Positions 18,442 to 29,728 of a stretch of DNA of 64,000 nt are shown here, piece after piece; the stretch's first letter is position 1, and each line of letters opens with the position of its first letter. The stretch is taken from the NCBI GenBank assembly GCA_019637755.1, contig JAHBVC010000001.1, forward strand, positions 1,144,480 through 1,208,479. Reading direction: 5' to 3'. This DNA is from Anaerolineales bacterium (GTDB taxonomy: Bacteria; Chloroflexota; Anaerolineae; Anaerolineales; UBA11579). The notes under the pieces were generated by a model. The model worked only from the letters and a program-made list of their open reading frames with translations. It made no database searches and was not told the origin of the DNA. The translations under genes and the position numbers were made by a program.

Positions 18442-19356
18442 ATGGCCAAGAAGAGCAAAACTCTGCATTTAGAAGAAGGCGAATTGCGCCGCATGCTGCT
18501 GGAGCGCCGCAGCGCGGACCGCAAGCGCCGCGTGGCAGCGTATGCGCAGGCCGGCGAGCTGCTGCCGCTGGACGCCGAGGCTACCGAAGGCGTGGTGGCA
18601 GAGCCGCTGGCGGGCACGCGCATTCATGCCGATGCCGATCTACGCCTGGCCCCACCGAAGACCAGCCGCGCCCGCCTATGGGTGGAACGCAGCCTGCTGG
18701 TGATCGAACTGCTGGCAGTGGCTGGGCTTGGCTACATCTTTCTCAACGGACTTGATCTGCTCGGCCAGCTCAATACGGAAGTCAACACGACGCCCAGCGC
18801 AGCCCCCTTGCTTGGCCCGGTCGTGCTGCCCTCCGGGCACACTGCGCCGAGCGCGGGCAACGCCGCCGCACCCAACGAAGCTGAGATCCCAGAGCATCTG
18901 CGCCCCTTGGTGCAGGCCTACACCGCCGCGCTGGTGTTGCCCACGCCCGGGCCCGAACAGGCGCTGGGCATTAGCATTCCTAGATTGGGGTTGAACGCGC
19001 CAGTGGTGCAAGGCGATGATTGGGAAGCGCTCAAGCGCGGGGTGGGCCAGCACATCGGCAGCGCCAACCCCGGTGAGAATGGCAATCTGGTGCTCAGCGG
19101 CCACAATGACATCTATGGCGAAGTCTTTCGCCATCTGGACCAATTGGAGCCAGGTGACGAGATCGTGATCCTGACCGCCGAAACGCGCTATATCTACACC
19201 GTGACCCAACGCCAATTGGTGGCGCCCACCTTTGTAGAGGTGATGTTCCCCACCACAGACGCCACCATCACCTTGATCAGTTGCTACCCCTATATGATCA
19301 ACACCCAGCGCATCATCATCAAAGGCGAACTCAGCGGCATCCGTAGCGCCAGCTAG
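18442..19356 (+). CDS. Sortase (class D/E-like)
   Basis: About 304 residues. A basic cytoplasmic N-terminus of about 80 residues (KKSKTLHLEEGELRRMLLERR) precedes one membrane helix (LLVIELLAVAGLGYIFL), a low-complexity linker and the sortase beta-barrel. Catalytic residues are visible: His in NLVLSGHND, Cys in TLISCYPY and Arg in NTQRIIIKGEL. The domain normally cleaves a C-terminal sorting signal and attaches the protein to the surface or to another protein. No clear LPXTG-type substrate is seen in this window. I start at the ATG of 18442, which keeps the N-terminus clear of the upstream gene. Confidence 0.88.
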   Translation: MAKKSKTLHLEEGELRRMLLERRSADRKRRVAAYAQAGELLPLDAEATEGVVAEPLAGTRIHADADLRLAPPKTSRARLWVERSLLVIELLAVAGLGYIFLNGLDLLGQLNTEVNTTPSAAPLLGPVVLPSGHTAPSAGNAAAPNEAEIPEHLRPLVQAYTAALVLPTPGPEQALGISIPRLGLNAPVVQGDDWEALKRGVGQHIGSANPGENGNLVLSGHNDIYGEVFRHLDQLEPGDEIVILTAETRYIYTVTQRQLVAPTFVEVMFPTTDATITLISCYPYMINTQRIIIKGELSGIRSAS

Positions 19357-19383
19357 CCTCCCTCCCCCGACATCGGAGATGAA

Positions 19384-20628
19384 TTGCCCAAGCTCAATGC
19401 TGCCCTCGTCTATCGCCTGATCTATTTTATTTTCGGCCTCAGCACGCTCATCATCCTCACCATCCATGTGGTCTACCGCGTTGAAGTGGCCGAGCTGGAC
19501 GCGCTGCAATTGGTTCTGCTGGGCACCGCGCTGGAAGTCACTATCTTCCTGTGTGAAATTCCCACAGGCATCGTGGCGGATGTGTATAGCCGGCGGCTCT
19601 CGGCGATCATTGGCATTGGCCTGATCGGGGCCGGCCGGGCGGTGGAGGGCTTGTTGCCAGTCTTCCTGGTGATCCTGGTGGCCCAGATCATCAGCGGCGT
19701 GGGCCAAACCTTTATCAGCGGCGCTCTGGATGCCTGGGTGACGGACGAAGTGGGCGCCGATCAGGTAGGCCCGGTGCTGATCGCCGGCAATCAAATGGAA
19801 ATTCTAGGGAGCCTACTGGGGATTCCTGTTGGGGTATGGGTCAGCGAGCAGATCGGTTTGCAGGCCGCGTATTTTGCTGCCGGCGGCCTGTTGGCGGCAC
19901 TGGTAGTGGCGCTGGCGCTGTGGATGCCCGAACGCGGTTTCAGCGCCGTGCCGCCTGCGCAGCGCCAGGGCTGGCGCACGCTGTTCAGCACGCTGCGCGC
20001 CGGCGTGCAAACCGCCCGCCTGCGCCCGGCCCTGATGGTGTTTGCGGTGATCGGCTTGTTTGTGGGTCTGTTCAGTGAGGCCTGGGATCGTTTGGCGCAG
20101 CCTTATCTATTGGAGACGTTCAGCTTCCCTAGCCTGGGCGCCTTAGAACTCAGCACAATCGAGTGGTTTGGCATCCTCAATGTGGTCTTCCTGCTGGTGG
20201 GCTTGCTGGCCAACCAGATCGCCAAGCACGCTGTCGATACTACCCACGGGCCGGCAATGGCCCGCGGGCTGCAGTGGCTGTATGCCGGCATGGTGGTAAC
20301 GCTGCTGGTCTACTCGCTCACCGCGCAGTTTGGTATTGCGCTGCTGGCAATGGTGCTATTCAACGGATTACGGCGGGTAACCTTTCCGCTGGCGCGCACC
20401 TGGATCAACCAGCAGATCGATTCACGTTCGCGCGCCACGGTGCTCTCCCTGGCCGGGCAAATCGATGCGCTCGGCGAGCTGAGCGGCGGCCCGCTGCTGG
20501 GCAGCGTGGGGCGCTTGTACTCGATGCGCGCCGCCCTGGTCACCTCTGCGCTGATCCTGTCGCCCACCGTTCCGCTGTACCAACGCATCATCGCCATGAC
20601 GCAACCCAAAAAAGAAGAGCCGCACTAG
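19384..20628 (+). CDS. Major facilitator superfamily transporter
   Basis: A 414-residue, 12-helix MFS protein. The motif-A-like loop is IPTGIVADVYSRRLSAIIG between helices 2 and 3. The start is a TTG at 19384 with GGAG 6 nt upstream; the nearby ATG is in another frame. The substrate is unknown; MFS proteins of this type are often drug or small-molecule exporters. The stop codon is inside the loop of a strong terminator hairpin. Confidence 0.85.
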   Translation: MPKLNAALVYRLIYFIFGLSTLIILTIHVVYRVEVAELDALQLVLLGTALEVTIFLCEIPTGIVADVYSRRLSAIIGIGLIGAGRAVEGLLPVFLVILVAQIISGVGQTFISGALDAWVTDEVGADQVGPVLIAGNQMEILGSLLGIPVGVWVSEQIGLQAAYFAAGGLLAALVVALALWMPERGFSAVPPAQRQGWRTLFSTLRAGVQTARLRPALMVFAVIGLFVGLFSEAWDRLAQPYLLETFSFPSLGALELSTIEWFGILNVVFLLVGLLANQIAKHAVDTTHGPAMARGLQWLYAGMVVTLLVYSLTAQFGIALLAMVLFNGLRRVTFPLARTWINQQIDSRSRATVLSLAGQIDALGELSGGPLLGSVGRLYSMRAALVTSALILSPTVPLYQRIIAMTQPKKEEPH

Positions 20629-20640
20629 CGGCTCTTCTTT
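20611..20640. terminator. Bidirectional terminator for MFS gene and repeat lipoprotein
   Basis: A perfect 13-bp stem, AAAGAAGAGCCGC with its complement, has a 4-nt loop that contains the first bases of the MFS stop codon. A-rich and T-rich arms allow use in both directions; the lipoprotein gene ends 11 nt further on. Confidence 0.9.
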
Positions 20641-20650
20641 TTTCTATCAG

Positions 20651-22846
20651 TTAAGGCGCATACCAGCGCGCCCGCCAATCCCCTGAGCCCGCGGTGGGCT
20701 CGAAGAAATCAGCATTGGTGTGCACCATATGGATGAAGAGCTGGCCGGGTTTCAGCGGGAAGGGTGTGCCATCCGCATAGGTAAAACGGATCGGCCGGGT
20801 ACGCCCGGTGTCTTTTTCATACTCCCCATTAACGGTGGACCAGTAGGCATCGCATACCAGCCCGTCGCGCAACAGTTTCACCCGGCCCGTGGTGCTTTCC
20901 ATGTGCACATTAAAGATCGTGCCCGCCGTGTTCAACTGCTCATGCGCAACGAAGTAGACCAGCACATTCTCAAACGCCAGGGGTTGGCCATTCAACGATT
21001 CGCTACTGACTTCCTGCACATCCGGCGCCAGGTAGGTGTTTTGGTGGCGGATGTAGGCGCCGGCGGCTTCGTCATAGCTCCAGTAGGTTTGGTTATTGAC
21101 GTTGTAGAACATGGTCAGCGAGTTGGCCGGCACGCAACCATCCGGCGGGGCCACCTGGAACAGATTGCCGGTCAGGTTGGGTGGGCCATAGATGCTGATG
21201 TTGTTCTTGGCCACCTCTTCCAGCTTGGTGACGTCAATGCCGGCTGCGCCGATGTCATTGGTATCGCTGCTGGCCGCCTGTGCGCAGACCTGGATCTGCG
21301 CCAGCACGGTGGGATCCGCCCCGGCGATCACAGTGCAGCCTTCAAAGTAGCCGCGCATGACTTCATAGACCAGGCGGCCCGAACGGATGCCTTCGATGCG
21401 AATCGAATGGCGCAACCCGGCATCGATGTTCAGGTATTCGCTTTGTCCCTCAGTAAGGGTGAAGCCCTGGGTCACGCCCGTGTCGGGGTTGGGGTCACTA
21501 TCGACCGCGTCATCGGCCAGGTTGGCACTGACAAAGTAGAAGGTATGCAAATTGGCGGGAATGTTAAAGCGCACCTGATAGCTGTAGCCGTACTGTGGCT
21601 CGACCAGGAAGTGATAGCCCCCGGCACCATCACTGGTGGTGCTGGCGATCACCTGGCTGCTCAGGATCAAATCCACGCCGATGCCCGGTATGCCGGGTTC
21701 GCCGGCGTCTTGCTCGGCATTGCCGTTGAGGTCATACCAGACGCGGTCGCCGATCAGCACCTTGCCGGCCTCCGGCTGCGGGGCCGCCTCACCCTGCTGA
21801 TCACCCAACACAGCATCCACATCAATTTCGGGGTAGCAGCCGTAGAACTGGGCATACAGGCGCGTATCGCCATCGCCGATCCACCACTCACTGACCCAGG
21901 CGGCCCATTGCAGCCCGGTAGGTGGCCGCGTGGCGGCCGGCGGGAACTGCGAGATGGAAAGGCCCACCACGCCCCACTCGGCCGCGGCCGGCTCGCACAG
22001 GGGCTGGCCGGTCAGCGGGTTGTAGCCCACCGGGAACTCATCCGGCCCCATGCTGCTGGGCGCTGCGGACACGAAGCCCGCGTCCAACGCCATGCCCTCG
22101 GCAGGTAGTGTATGCAGTGCGGTTTGGCCGCTTTGCGGGCCAACATCGCTATCGATGCTGTCATCGTTCCCCGCATCCATGGAAGTGATCTCGTAGCCTT
22201 CGGGCGGGAAGAAGGCCAACTGGAAGTCACTTTCGGCGAGCACATCATCAAGGATGTAGCTGCCATCCTCGCCAGTGAACTTTTCATCCATGGCATCGCC
22301 ATCACTATTGAGCCATTGCACCTGCACCCCCGCCAGGCCAGGCTCGCCGGCATCTTGCAGGCCGTTGGCGTTCTCGTCCAGCCAGGCGCGGCCGCTGATT
22401 GCGGCGCGGGCGGGCTCGTCGGGCAGCGCCTCCGGCTCGGCGCTAGCCAGCAGGATCAAACCGGCATTGACGTTGTCAACTTTGCCCTCCAGCAGGAACA
22501 CATCCGTTTCACCGGTCTGCGGGTCCACCGCGCTGCTCACGTTAGGGTCATTGCCGGCGCGGGCCTGCGTGAACTGGTAGCCAGCGGGCAATTCGAACGC
22601 CGCCCAGATATAGATCTCATCCTGCTCCAGTTGCAGCGCGTAGCGGCCATCGGCGCCAGTTTGGGTAGTGCCCAGCACCGCCCCGCTGTCATCGTACAGC
22701 GTGATGGATACGCCGGCCACGCCAGGCTCGCCGGCATCGTGGATACCATCGCGGTCTTCATCCAACCACACCAGGCCGCCCGCGCCCGCGCAGGCGGTCA
22801 GCAAAAATGAAAGTAGTACAAGTACCCAAAGGCGTATTGGTTTCAT
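20651..22846 (-). CDS. Lipoprotein with SdrD B-like repeats
   Basis: About 731 residues. The signal peptide ends in the lipobox LLTAC, so it should be lipid-anchored on the outside. Three SdrD-B/Cna-B-like beta domains follow, each with the calcium-loop-like motif DxDxDGxxDAGEPG (DEDRDGIHDAGEPG, DENANGLQDAGEPG, DLNGNAEQDAGEPG). The third comes after a separate segment with paired Trp residues. The C-terminal third is a different domain that I do not recognise. I start at the ATG of 22844-22846 because AAGGA lies upstream and it gives a proper signal peptide. A surface structural or adhesion role is likely but inferred. Confidence 0.82.
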   Translation of the reverse strand: MKPIRLWVLVLLSFLLTACAGAGGLVWLDEDRDGIHDAGEPGVAGVSITLYDDSGAVLGTTQTGADGRYALQLEQDEIYIWAAFELPAGYQFTQARAGNDPNVSSAVDPQTGETDVFLLEGKVDNVNAGLILLASAEPEALPDEPARAAISGRAWLDENANGLQDAGEPGLAGVQVQWLNSDGDAMDEKFTGEDGSYILDDVLAESDFQLAFFPPEGYEITSMDAGNDDSIDSDVGPQSGQTALHTLPAEGMALDAGFVSAAPSSMGPDEFPVGYNPLTGQPLCEPAAAEWGVVGLSISQFPPAATRPPTGLQWAAWVSEWWIGDGDTRLYAQFYGCYPEIDVDAVLGDQQGEAAPQPEAGKVLIGDRVWYDLNGNAEQDAGEPGIPGIGVDLILSSQVIASTTSDGAGGYHFLVEPQYGYSYQVRFNIPANLHTFYFVSANLADDAVDSDPNPDTGVTQGFTLTEGQSEYLNIDAGLRHSIRIEGIRSGRLVYEVMRGYFEGCTVIAGADPTVLAQIQVCAQAASSDTNDIGAAGIDVTKLEEVAKNNISIYGPPNLTGNLFQVAPPDGCVPANSLTMFYNVNNQTYWSYDEAAGAYIRHQNTYLAPDVQEVSSESLNGQPLAFENVLVYFVAHEQLNTAGTIFNVHMESTTGRVKLLRDGLVCDAYWSTVNGEYEKDTGRTRPIRFTYADGTPFPLKPGQLFIHMVHTNADFFEPTAGSGDWRARWYAP

Positions 22847-22974
22847 AATTTCCTTCTCTCCGGAGGGTTTCTGGGGGAAAGAAACTCTCTGGGAAAAATT
22901 GTATACGGAAAAATTTTTTATAGAACTTTCTAAATAATTAAAGACGCCTTGAAAAGGTATGCGGAGGCGGGCGG

Positions 22975-22980
22975 TATAAT
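22975..22980 (+). promoter_or_regulatory. -10 box of the aconitase promoter
   Basis: A perfect TATAAT ends 18 nt before the acnA ATG, with GGAG between. The best upstream -35 candidate, TTGAAA, is 20 nt away, too far for an ideal promoter. Confidence 0.5.
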
Positions 22981-22998
22981 CAAGCCGCGGAGTACTAC

Positions 22999-25701
<2,703 letters not shown>

Positions 25702-25721
25702 CAACACCAAACAACAAAAGC

Positions 25722-25752
25722 AAAAAGCCCCGCCAAATGGCGGGGCTTTTTT
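25722..25752 (+). terminator. Terminator after acnA
   Basis: AAAAAGCCCCGCC, a 4-nt loop, and its complement followed by T6. Confidence 0.92.
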
Positions 25753-25830
25753 GTTAGCCGTGCATCCTGACCGCAGCGCGGGACGCTGCGCATGTGTGAA
25801 ACCAGCTAGGCACAGAATACATGCCAGCAA

Positions 25831-25988
25831 GGATCCTCACGCTGGTCACGGTTCGGCGGTCTGGTGTGGCATCTAAAACCCGCTCAGGATGACACGTCAA
25901 GGTTTTGGTCATTGCGAGGACATGAAGCGGTGCAGCACGTGTCCCGGCTGTCATTCCGAACCCGAGCGTAGCGAGTGGTGAGGAATCC
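25831..25988. repeat. Intergenic inverted-repeat element, MITE-like
   Basis: The 330-nt gap between two terminators holds no credible gene. It has two related modules in opposite orientation: GGATCCTCAC and GGTTCGG at the left, CCGAACC and GTGAGGAATCC at the right, with CTCAGGATGACA and TGTCATTCCGAA in between. The right-hand unit, around TCATTCCGAA...GAGGAATCC, resembles short dispersed repeats I recall from many bacterial genomes. It could be a mobile miniature element or a palindromic intergenic repeat; copies elsewhere in the genome would decide. Confidence 0.5.
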
Positions 25989-26030
25989 TTTAGGGCATTA
26001 CAAGATTTAGCTGATCTTTTGCCTTAAGTC

Positions 26031-26065
26031 AAAAAAAAAGAGCCCGCCAAAATGGCGGGCTCTTT
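26031..26065 (-). terminator. Terminator of the 497-residue unknown gene
   Basis: A 13-bp stem (AAAGAGCCCGCCA and complement) with a 3-nt loop is followed on the minus strand by a run of nine T. Confidence 0.92.
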
Positions 26066-26083
26066 GATTCACTCACTGCGTGC

Positions 26084-27577
26084 CTACATCGGCACTTGTT
26101 CTTCCTTCAGGTGCATACGGCCATCCGGGCCGGGCTCGTAGCTCATCTTGCCCTGCGGAACGTGCGGGTCGATCTCCAGGTCACCGCTGTCCATCGCATC
26201 CCAGAAGAGTTGGAAGGGCACCTTGCCGTCTTCCCACTTCTCGATCATTACCAGGCCGTGGCCAGGCAACACCGTGAAGGCGATCTTACGCGGGTCACTG
26301 GGGTTGAGCAAAATCTCCGAGCGGCTGAAAGCGCCCTTGATGCCCTTGGCCTGTGCTTCGGTAGCGCAGGACACCAGGTAGTGATAGTACGGCGGGTCGA
26401 GCGGAACGTATTCCACCAGATCCGGGTTGAAGGCCTTCACGCCGCGGTGGCCGTGCAGCTTGGAACGCGCCACCGGCACTTCCGCCTTGACCTCGCCGCT
26501 CTGGATCTCGATCCACGGCAGCGGGCCATCCAAATCCATCATTTCCACGGCTTCGGAGGACGGTTTGTCGTTGCGCTTGCCATCCACATGGCGCACCTGA
26601 GCGCCGGCGCCATCCGGGCGCACGCCCACGATCAGCGCCAGGTCATCATCGGTGATGTTGCCTTTATCCACCGGGCGCGCGCTGCCGGTGATGGTGGCTA
26701 CCAGCCCCTTTACCTTGGGGTCCCAGGTACCAAAGCAGCCTTCGCTGTATTGGCTGGCAATCGAGTCATTGACCGCCGGAACGGCCACCAGGTCTTCGAT
26801 GCGCACCATCTCGGTAAAGAAGTTGCGCTTGCCCAGCTCACTACCCGCGCGGCGCATCGCCTCGGGGGTGCTCATCGCCTGCCAATCCTCGGCGGTTACC
26901 TTGGGCTCCAGCACCTGGTGGTTGGTGATCTCATGCGTGCTCTCCGTGGTCACCATGCGCAGGGCAATATCGGTGTAGAAGGCATCCGCGCTGGAATTTA
27001 CTGAGGCAGGGAAAGCGCCCACCAGGTCAAAGTGGTAGACGCGCTCGGGGTGCTCGTCGCCCACGGTGAGCAGCACGCGAATGCTCTTGGCCTGCGCCTG
27101 CAGCAAACGCAGCAGCGACATGATCGGGCCGCCACGCATGCCCTGCTCCATCAGCACCCGCGGCGACTCGGGCGAGAGCCCTTCAAACTCAAAATCCTTC
27201 GGGTCCAGCGGCTGTTTCGCCAGTGCCGCGGTGAAGTGATCGATCTTTTCTTTGAATTCCTGCTCCGTCATGTGGATCATGGTGTAGATGACGGGGGATT
27301 CTTTCAAGCCAAACTGGCGGCGCGCCATGAACATGAAAGCCTTGCGCCAGGGGATCGGCTCGCCATATTTGGCGGTGGTGAGAATGACGTCCGTATTGTC
27401 CGTGGGGGCGTCCACTACGTTGTGGCCGAGTTGCTTGAACTTATCCAGCAGGCCATCGGCCACTTCTTCGATTGCCGAAGAGACGGGGGCCTCACCCGGC
27501 ACAAACGTCACTTCGATCTGGCGCAACCACGCATGGACAGGGTTGGCCACTTTCAGGGCTTCTTGGGGTATTTCCAT
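26084..27577 (-). CDS. Unrecognised conserved-looking 497-residue protein
   Basis: I do not recognise this family. It is soluble, with no signal peptide or membrane helix, and mildly acidic. Distinct segments are SEGCFGTWDP (about residues 285-295), VRHVDGKRNDKPSSEAVE (about 335-350), SKLHGHRGVKAFNPDLVEYV (about 375-395) and a C-terminal WDAMDSGDLEIDPHVP. The many His/Asp/Cys in such segments would suit metal or nucleotide binding, but this is a guess. AGAGG lies 8 nt before the ATG. It is a single-gene unit with its own terminator, divergent from surE. Its codon use looks like its neighbours', so it is probably not recently acquired. Confidence 0.6.
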   Translation of the reverse strand: MEIPQEALKVANPVHAWLRQIEVTFVPGEAPVSSAIEEVADGLLDKFKQLGHNVVDAPTDNTDVILTTAKYGEPIPWRKAFMFMARRQFGLKESPVIYTMIHMTEQEFKEKIDHFTAALAKQPLDPKDFEFEGLSPESPRVLMEQGMRGGPIMSLLRLLQAQAKSIRVLLTVGDEHPERVYHFDLVGAFPASVNSSADAFYTDIALRMVTTESTHEITNHQVLEPKVTAEDWQAMSTPEAMRRAGSELGKRNFFTEMVRIEDLVAVPAVNDSIASQYSEGCFGTWDPKVKGLVATITGSARPVDKGNITDDDLALIVGVRPDGAGAQVRHVDGKRNDKPSSEAVEMMDLDGPLPWIEIQSGEVKAEVPVARSKLHGHRGVKAFNPDLVEYVPLDPPYYHYLVSCATEAQAKGIKGAFSRSEILLNPSDPRKIAFTVLPGHGLVMIEKWEDGKVPFQLFWDAMDSGDLEIDPHVPQGKMSYEPGPDGRMHLKEEQVPM

Positions 27578-27740
27578 CGTTTAAACCTCTACAATGAGAG
27601 AATTACGCCACCATACGGCGTTTTTGTGCCTGGTTCGCACAGGCGCCACAGGCAGCACGGCACCGCAAAGCGGTGCGTGTGCGATAATGCTACCGCAGGG
27701 GTAATTATCACACACTATAAAGGTTAACACGGTATGTCTT

Positions 27741-28505
27741 ATGAAGATACTCGTAACCAACGATGATGGCATCACCCACCCGGGGCTACTGGCCCTGGTG
27801 CAGGCGGTTAAACCGCTGGGAGACGTGACCGTCTTGGCGCCCGACCGCAACTGGAGCGCCTCGGGGCACGTAAAAACGCTGCACCGCCCGCTGCGTGTAC
27901 GCCCCACCGAGCTACCCGATGGCACCCCCGCCCACATGAGCGATGGCGCCCCTTCCGATTGCATCGCCCTGGCGCTGCTGGGCTACTTTGACCACGCGTT
28001 CGATCTGGTGGTTTCGGGCATCAACCCCTACGCCAACATCGGCGATGATGTCACCTACTCCGGCACGGTGACCGCAGCGATGGAAGCCGCCATCGGCGGG
28101 CTGCCCGGCATCGCCTTCTCGCTCGATTCACCGATCGGCCTCAACGGCCAGCGCGATTTCAGCGCGGCCAGCGCGATCTGCCGCCGCGTGGCCACCCGGG
28201 TGGCGGCGGCCGGCTTGCCGCGCCAAACCCTGCTAAACGTCAATATCCCTTACCTGCCGCTGGAAGAGATCAAGGGTGTGCAAGTTACCCGGCTGGGGAT
28301 GCGCGTCTACCGCGACGAGCTGGTGCGCCGCATCGATCCGCAGCACAACCCATATTACTGGATCGGCGGTGAGGCGCCCACTGGCCAGCCGGATGAAGGT
28401 ACTGAGGTTGCCGCGCTGCAAGCCGGCTACGTCTCGGTGACACCTCTGCACATGGACATGACCTCATTCAACCTGATCCCCGAATTGGCGGGCTGGAGCT
28501 GGTAA
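27741..28505 (+). CDS. surE: 5'/3'-nucleotidase SurE
   Basis: A 254-residue SurE, a metal-dependent nucleoside monophosphate phosphatase linked to stress survival. The N-terminal metal site MKILVTNDDG and APDRNWSASGH are typical, as is the NPYANIGDDVTYSGTV segment. The start lacks a clear Shine-Dalgarno; a TATAAA is seen 19 nt upstream. Confidence 0.95.
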   Translation: MKILVTNDDGITHPGLLALVQAVKPLGDVTVLAPDRNWSASGHVKTLHRPLRVRPTELPDGTPAHMSDGAPSDCIALALLGYFDHAFDLVVSGINPYANIGDDVTYSGTVTAAMEAAIGGLPGIAFSLDSPIGLNGQRDFSAASAICRRVATRVAAAGLPRQTLLNVNIPYLPLEEIKGVQVTRLGMRVYRDELVRRIDPQHNPYYWIGGEAPTGQPDEGTEVAALQAGYVSVTPLHMDMTSFNLIPELAGWSW

Positions 28506-28564
28506 CTATTGCCCGCGTCGCTACGTTATTGATAAATGATTAACGCATTCGCAAAACCTTTGAA

Positions 28565-28573
28565 TGCTAAAAT
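28565..28573 (+). promoter_or_regulatory. Extended -10 promoter for the DUF4126 gene
   Basis: TGCTAAAAT, the same extended -10 as at nusA, lies 50 nt before the ATG. Downstream of it is a small inverted repeat TGCAC-5-GTGCA (28584-28598) that might be an operator or hairpin, then AAGGAG. Confidence 0.5.
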
Positions 28574-28623
28574 CGTAGTTAATTGCACATCAAGTGCACT
28601 TTTAAGGAGAGAACGATAGAAAA

Positions 28624-29202
28624 ATGGACGTACTGAGCGGTATCTTTTCTGCCTTTGGCCTTTCGGCGAGCGCGGGATTGAACGCCTACATCCCGTTATT
28701 GGTTGTCTCCCTGTTGGGGCGTTACACCTCGGTGATCCAACTCAACGCTCCCTGGGATACGCTGACCAATGGCTGGATCATTGGGCTTTTGGTAGCCCTC
28801 TCGGCAATCGAATTCTTTGCCGATAAGACCCCGTTGGTGAATCACCTCAATGACGCCATCCAAACCTTCATCCGCCCGGCGGCCGGCGCGATCGCTTTCG
28901 CCGCCAGCACGCAGGTGATCGATGGCATCAACCCGGTGATGGCGCTGGCGGCAGGTTTGCTGGTCGCCGGCACGGTGCATGTAGCCAAAGCCGGCGTGAT
29001 GCGCCCGGCCGTCACCGGCGTGAGCGGCGGCACGGCCAACGTGGCCGTTGGCCTGGTGGAGGATGTGGCGGCGATCTCAATGTCGCTGGTGGCGGTACTC
29101 ATCCCGGTAATCATTGGTATAGTGTTTATCCCTGTGTTGGCGCTGGTGATCTGGCTGGTGATACGCCGTGCCAGCCGCAACACGGCAACACAAACTAATT
29201 AG
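28624..29202 (+). CDS. DUF4126 membrane protein
   Basis: A 192-residue polytopic protein matching the DUF4126 type: GLSASAGLNAYIPLLVVSLLG at the N-terminus, then helices around residues 55, 90, 115, 150 and 170. Function is unknown. AAGGAG is 14 nt upstream, slightly far. It is followed 19 nt later by a small Ser/Gly/Arg-rich membrane protein, probably in one operon. Confidence 0.75.
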   Translation: MDVLSGIFSAFGLSASAGLNAYIPLLVVSLLGRYTSVIQLNAPWDTLTNGWIIGLLVALSAIEFFADKTPLVNHLNDAIQTFIRPAAGAIAFAASTQVIDGINPVMALAAGLLVAGTVHVAKAGVMRPAVTGVSGGTANVAVGLVEDVAAISMSLVAVLIPVIIGIVFIPVLALVIWLVIRRASRNTATQTN

Positions 29203-29221
29203 CTAAGTAAGGAAAGACATC

Positions 29222-29680
29222 ATGACACTTCGAGGTTCATCCGGCAGCAACCGTGGCAAGTCCACGCGTTCCAGCTCCAGCCGCCCGGCGGGCGGCGGCA
29301 GCCGCAGTGGTAGTAGCCGCAGCAGCGGCAGTGGTTCTCGCAGCACCGGGCTGCCCAGCCGTGGCTCGGGCGCCGCGGGCGCGTCCCCGCGCCGTAGCGG
29401 CACTGGCCTGCCCGGCCGCGGCTCCGCCGGCGCAGCGCCGCGCCGCAGTGGTACCGGTCTGCCCAGCAGTGGTTCCGCCGGCGCCAGCCGCCGCGGCCTC
29501 TCTGGCGGCCAGGCGGGCGTGCAGCCCACCTACGGCAACAGCGGTGGGGGCGGCGGTGGCCGCATCACCTGGTTGGTGATCCTGGGCATCGTCATTTTGC
29601 TGCTGTGCTGCATCTTTACCTTCCTGGCCGCCTGGACCTTTGGCGACGGGATCATGGATATGCTGCGCAACTTCATGTAA
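29222..29680 (+). CDS. Ser/Gly/Arg-rich repeat protein with one C-terminal membrane helix
   Basis: 152 residues. The first 100 are low-complexity and strongly basic, with about three copies of a 24-residue unit around RRSGTGLP and GSAGA. A Gly run leads into one membrane helix (WLVILGIVILLLCCIFTFLAAW) and a short tail. With no signal peptide, the basic part should stay in the cytoplasm. AAGGAAAG lies upstream. No known family; the basic repeats might bind nucleic acid or acidic lipid headgroups, which is speculation. Confidence 0.65.
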   Translation: MTLRGSSGSNRGKSTRSSSSRPAGGGSRSGSSRSSGSGSRSTGLPSRGSGAAGASPRRSGTGLPGRGSAGAAPRRSGTGLPSSGSAGASRRGLSGGQAGVQPTYGNSGGGGGGRITWLVILGIVILLLCCIFTFLAAWTFGDGIMDMLRNFM

Positions 29681-29697
29681 GCGTGCATCGTATAAAT

Positions 29698-29728
29698 AAA
29701 AAGCGCCGGCGTAGCCGGCGCTTTTTTT
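29698..29728. terminator. Bidirectional terminator
   Basis: AAAAAGCGCCGGC, a 3-nt loop and its complement followed by T7. It separates the Ser/Gly/Arg-rich gene from the convergent DUF402 gene and overlaps that gene's stop by 2 nt. Confidence 0.9.

Noticed and set aside
25754-25954. A 66-codon open frame in the long intergenic gap
   Set aside because: No ribosome site, no recognisable protein, and it lies across the inverted repeat.
26084-27577. Fructose-1,6-bisphosphatase or other sugar phosphatase
   Set aside because: I could not find the conserved metal and phosphate-binding motifs of those families in it.
29340-29480. LPxxG-like motifs (LPSRG, LPGRG, LPSSG) as sortase signals in the Ser/Gly/Arg-rich protein
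   Set aside because: There is no signal peptide, the motifs are in the middle of repeats and position 4 is Arg or Ser; the sorting-signal layout (motif, helix, basic tail) is not met.
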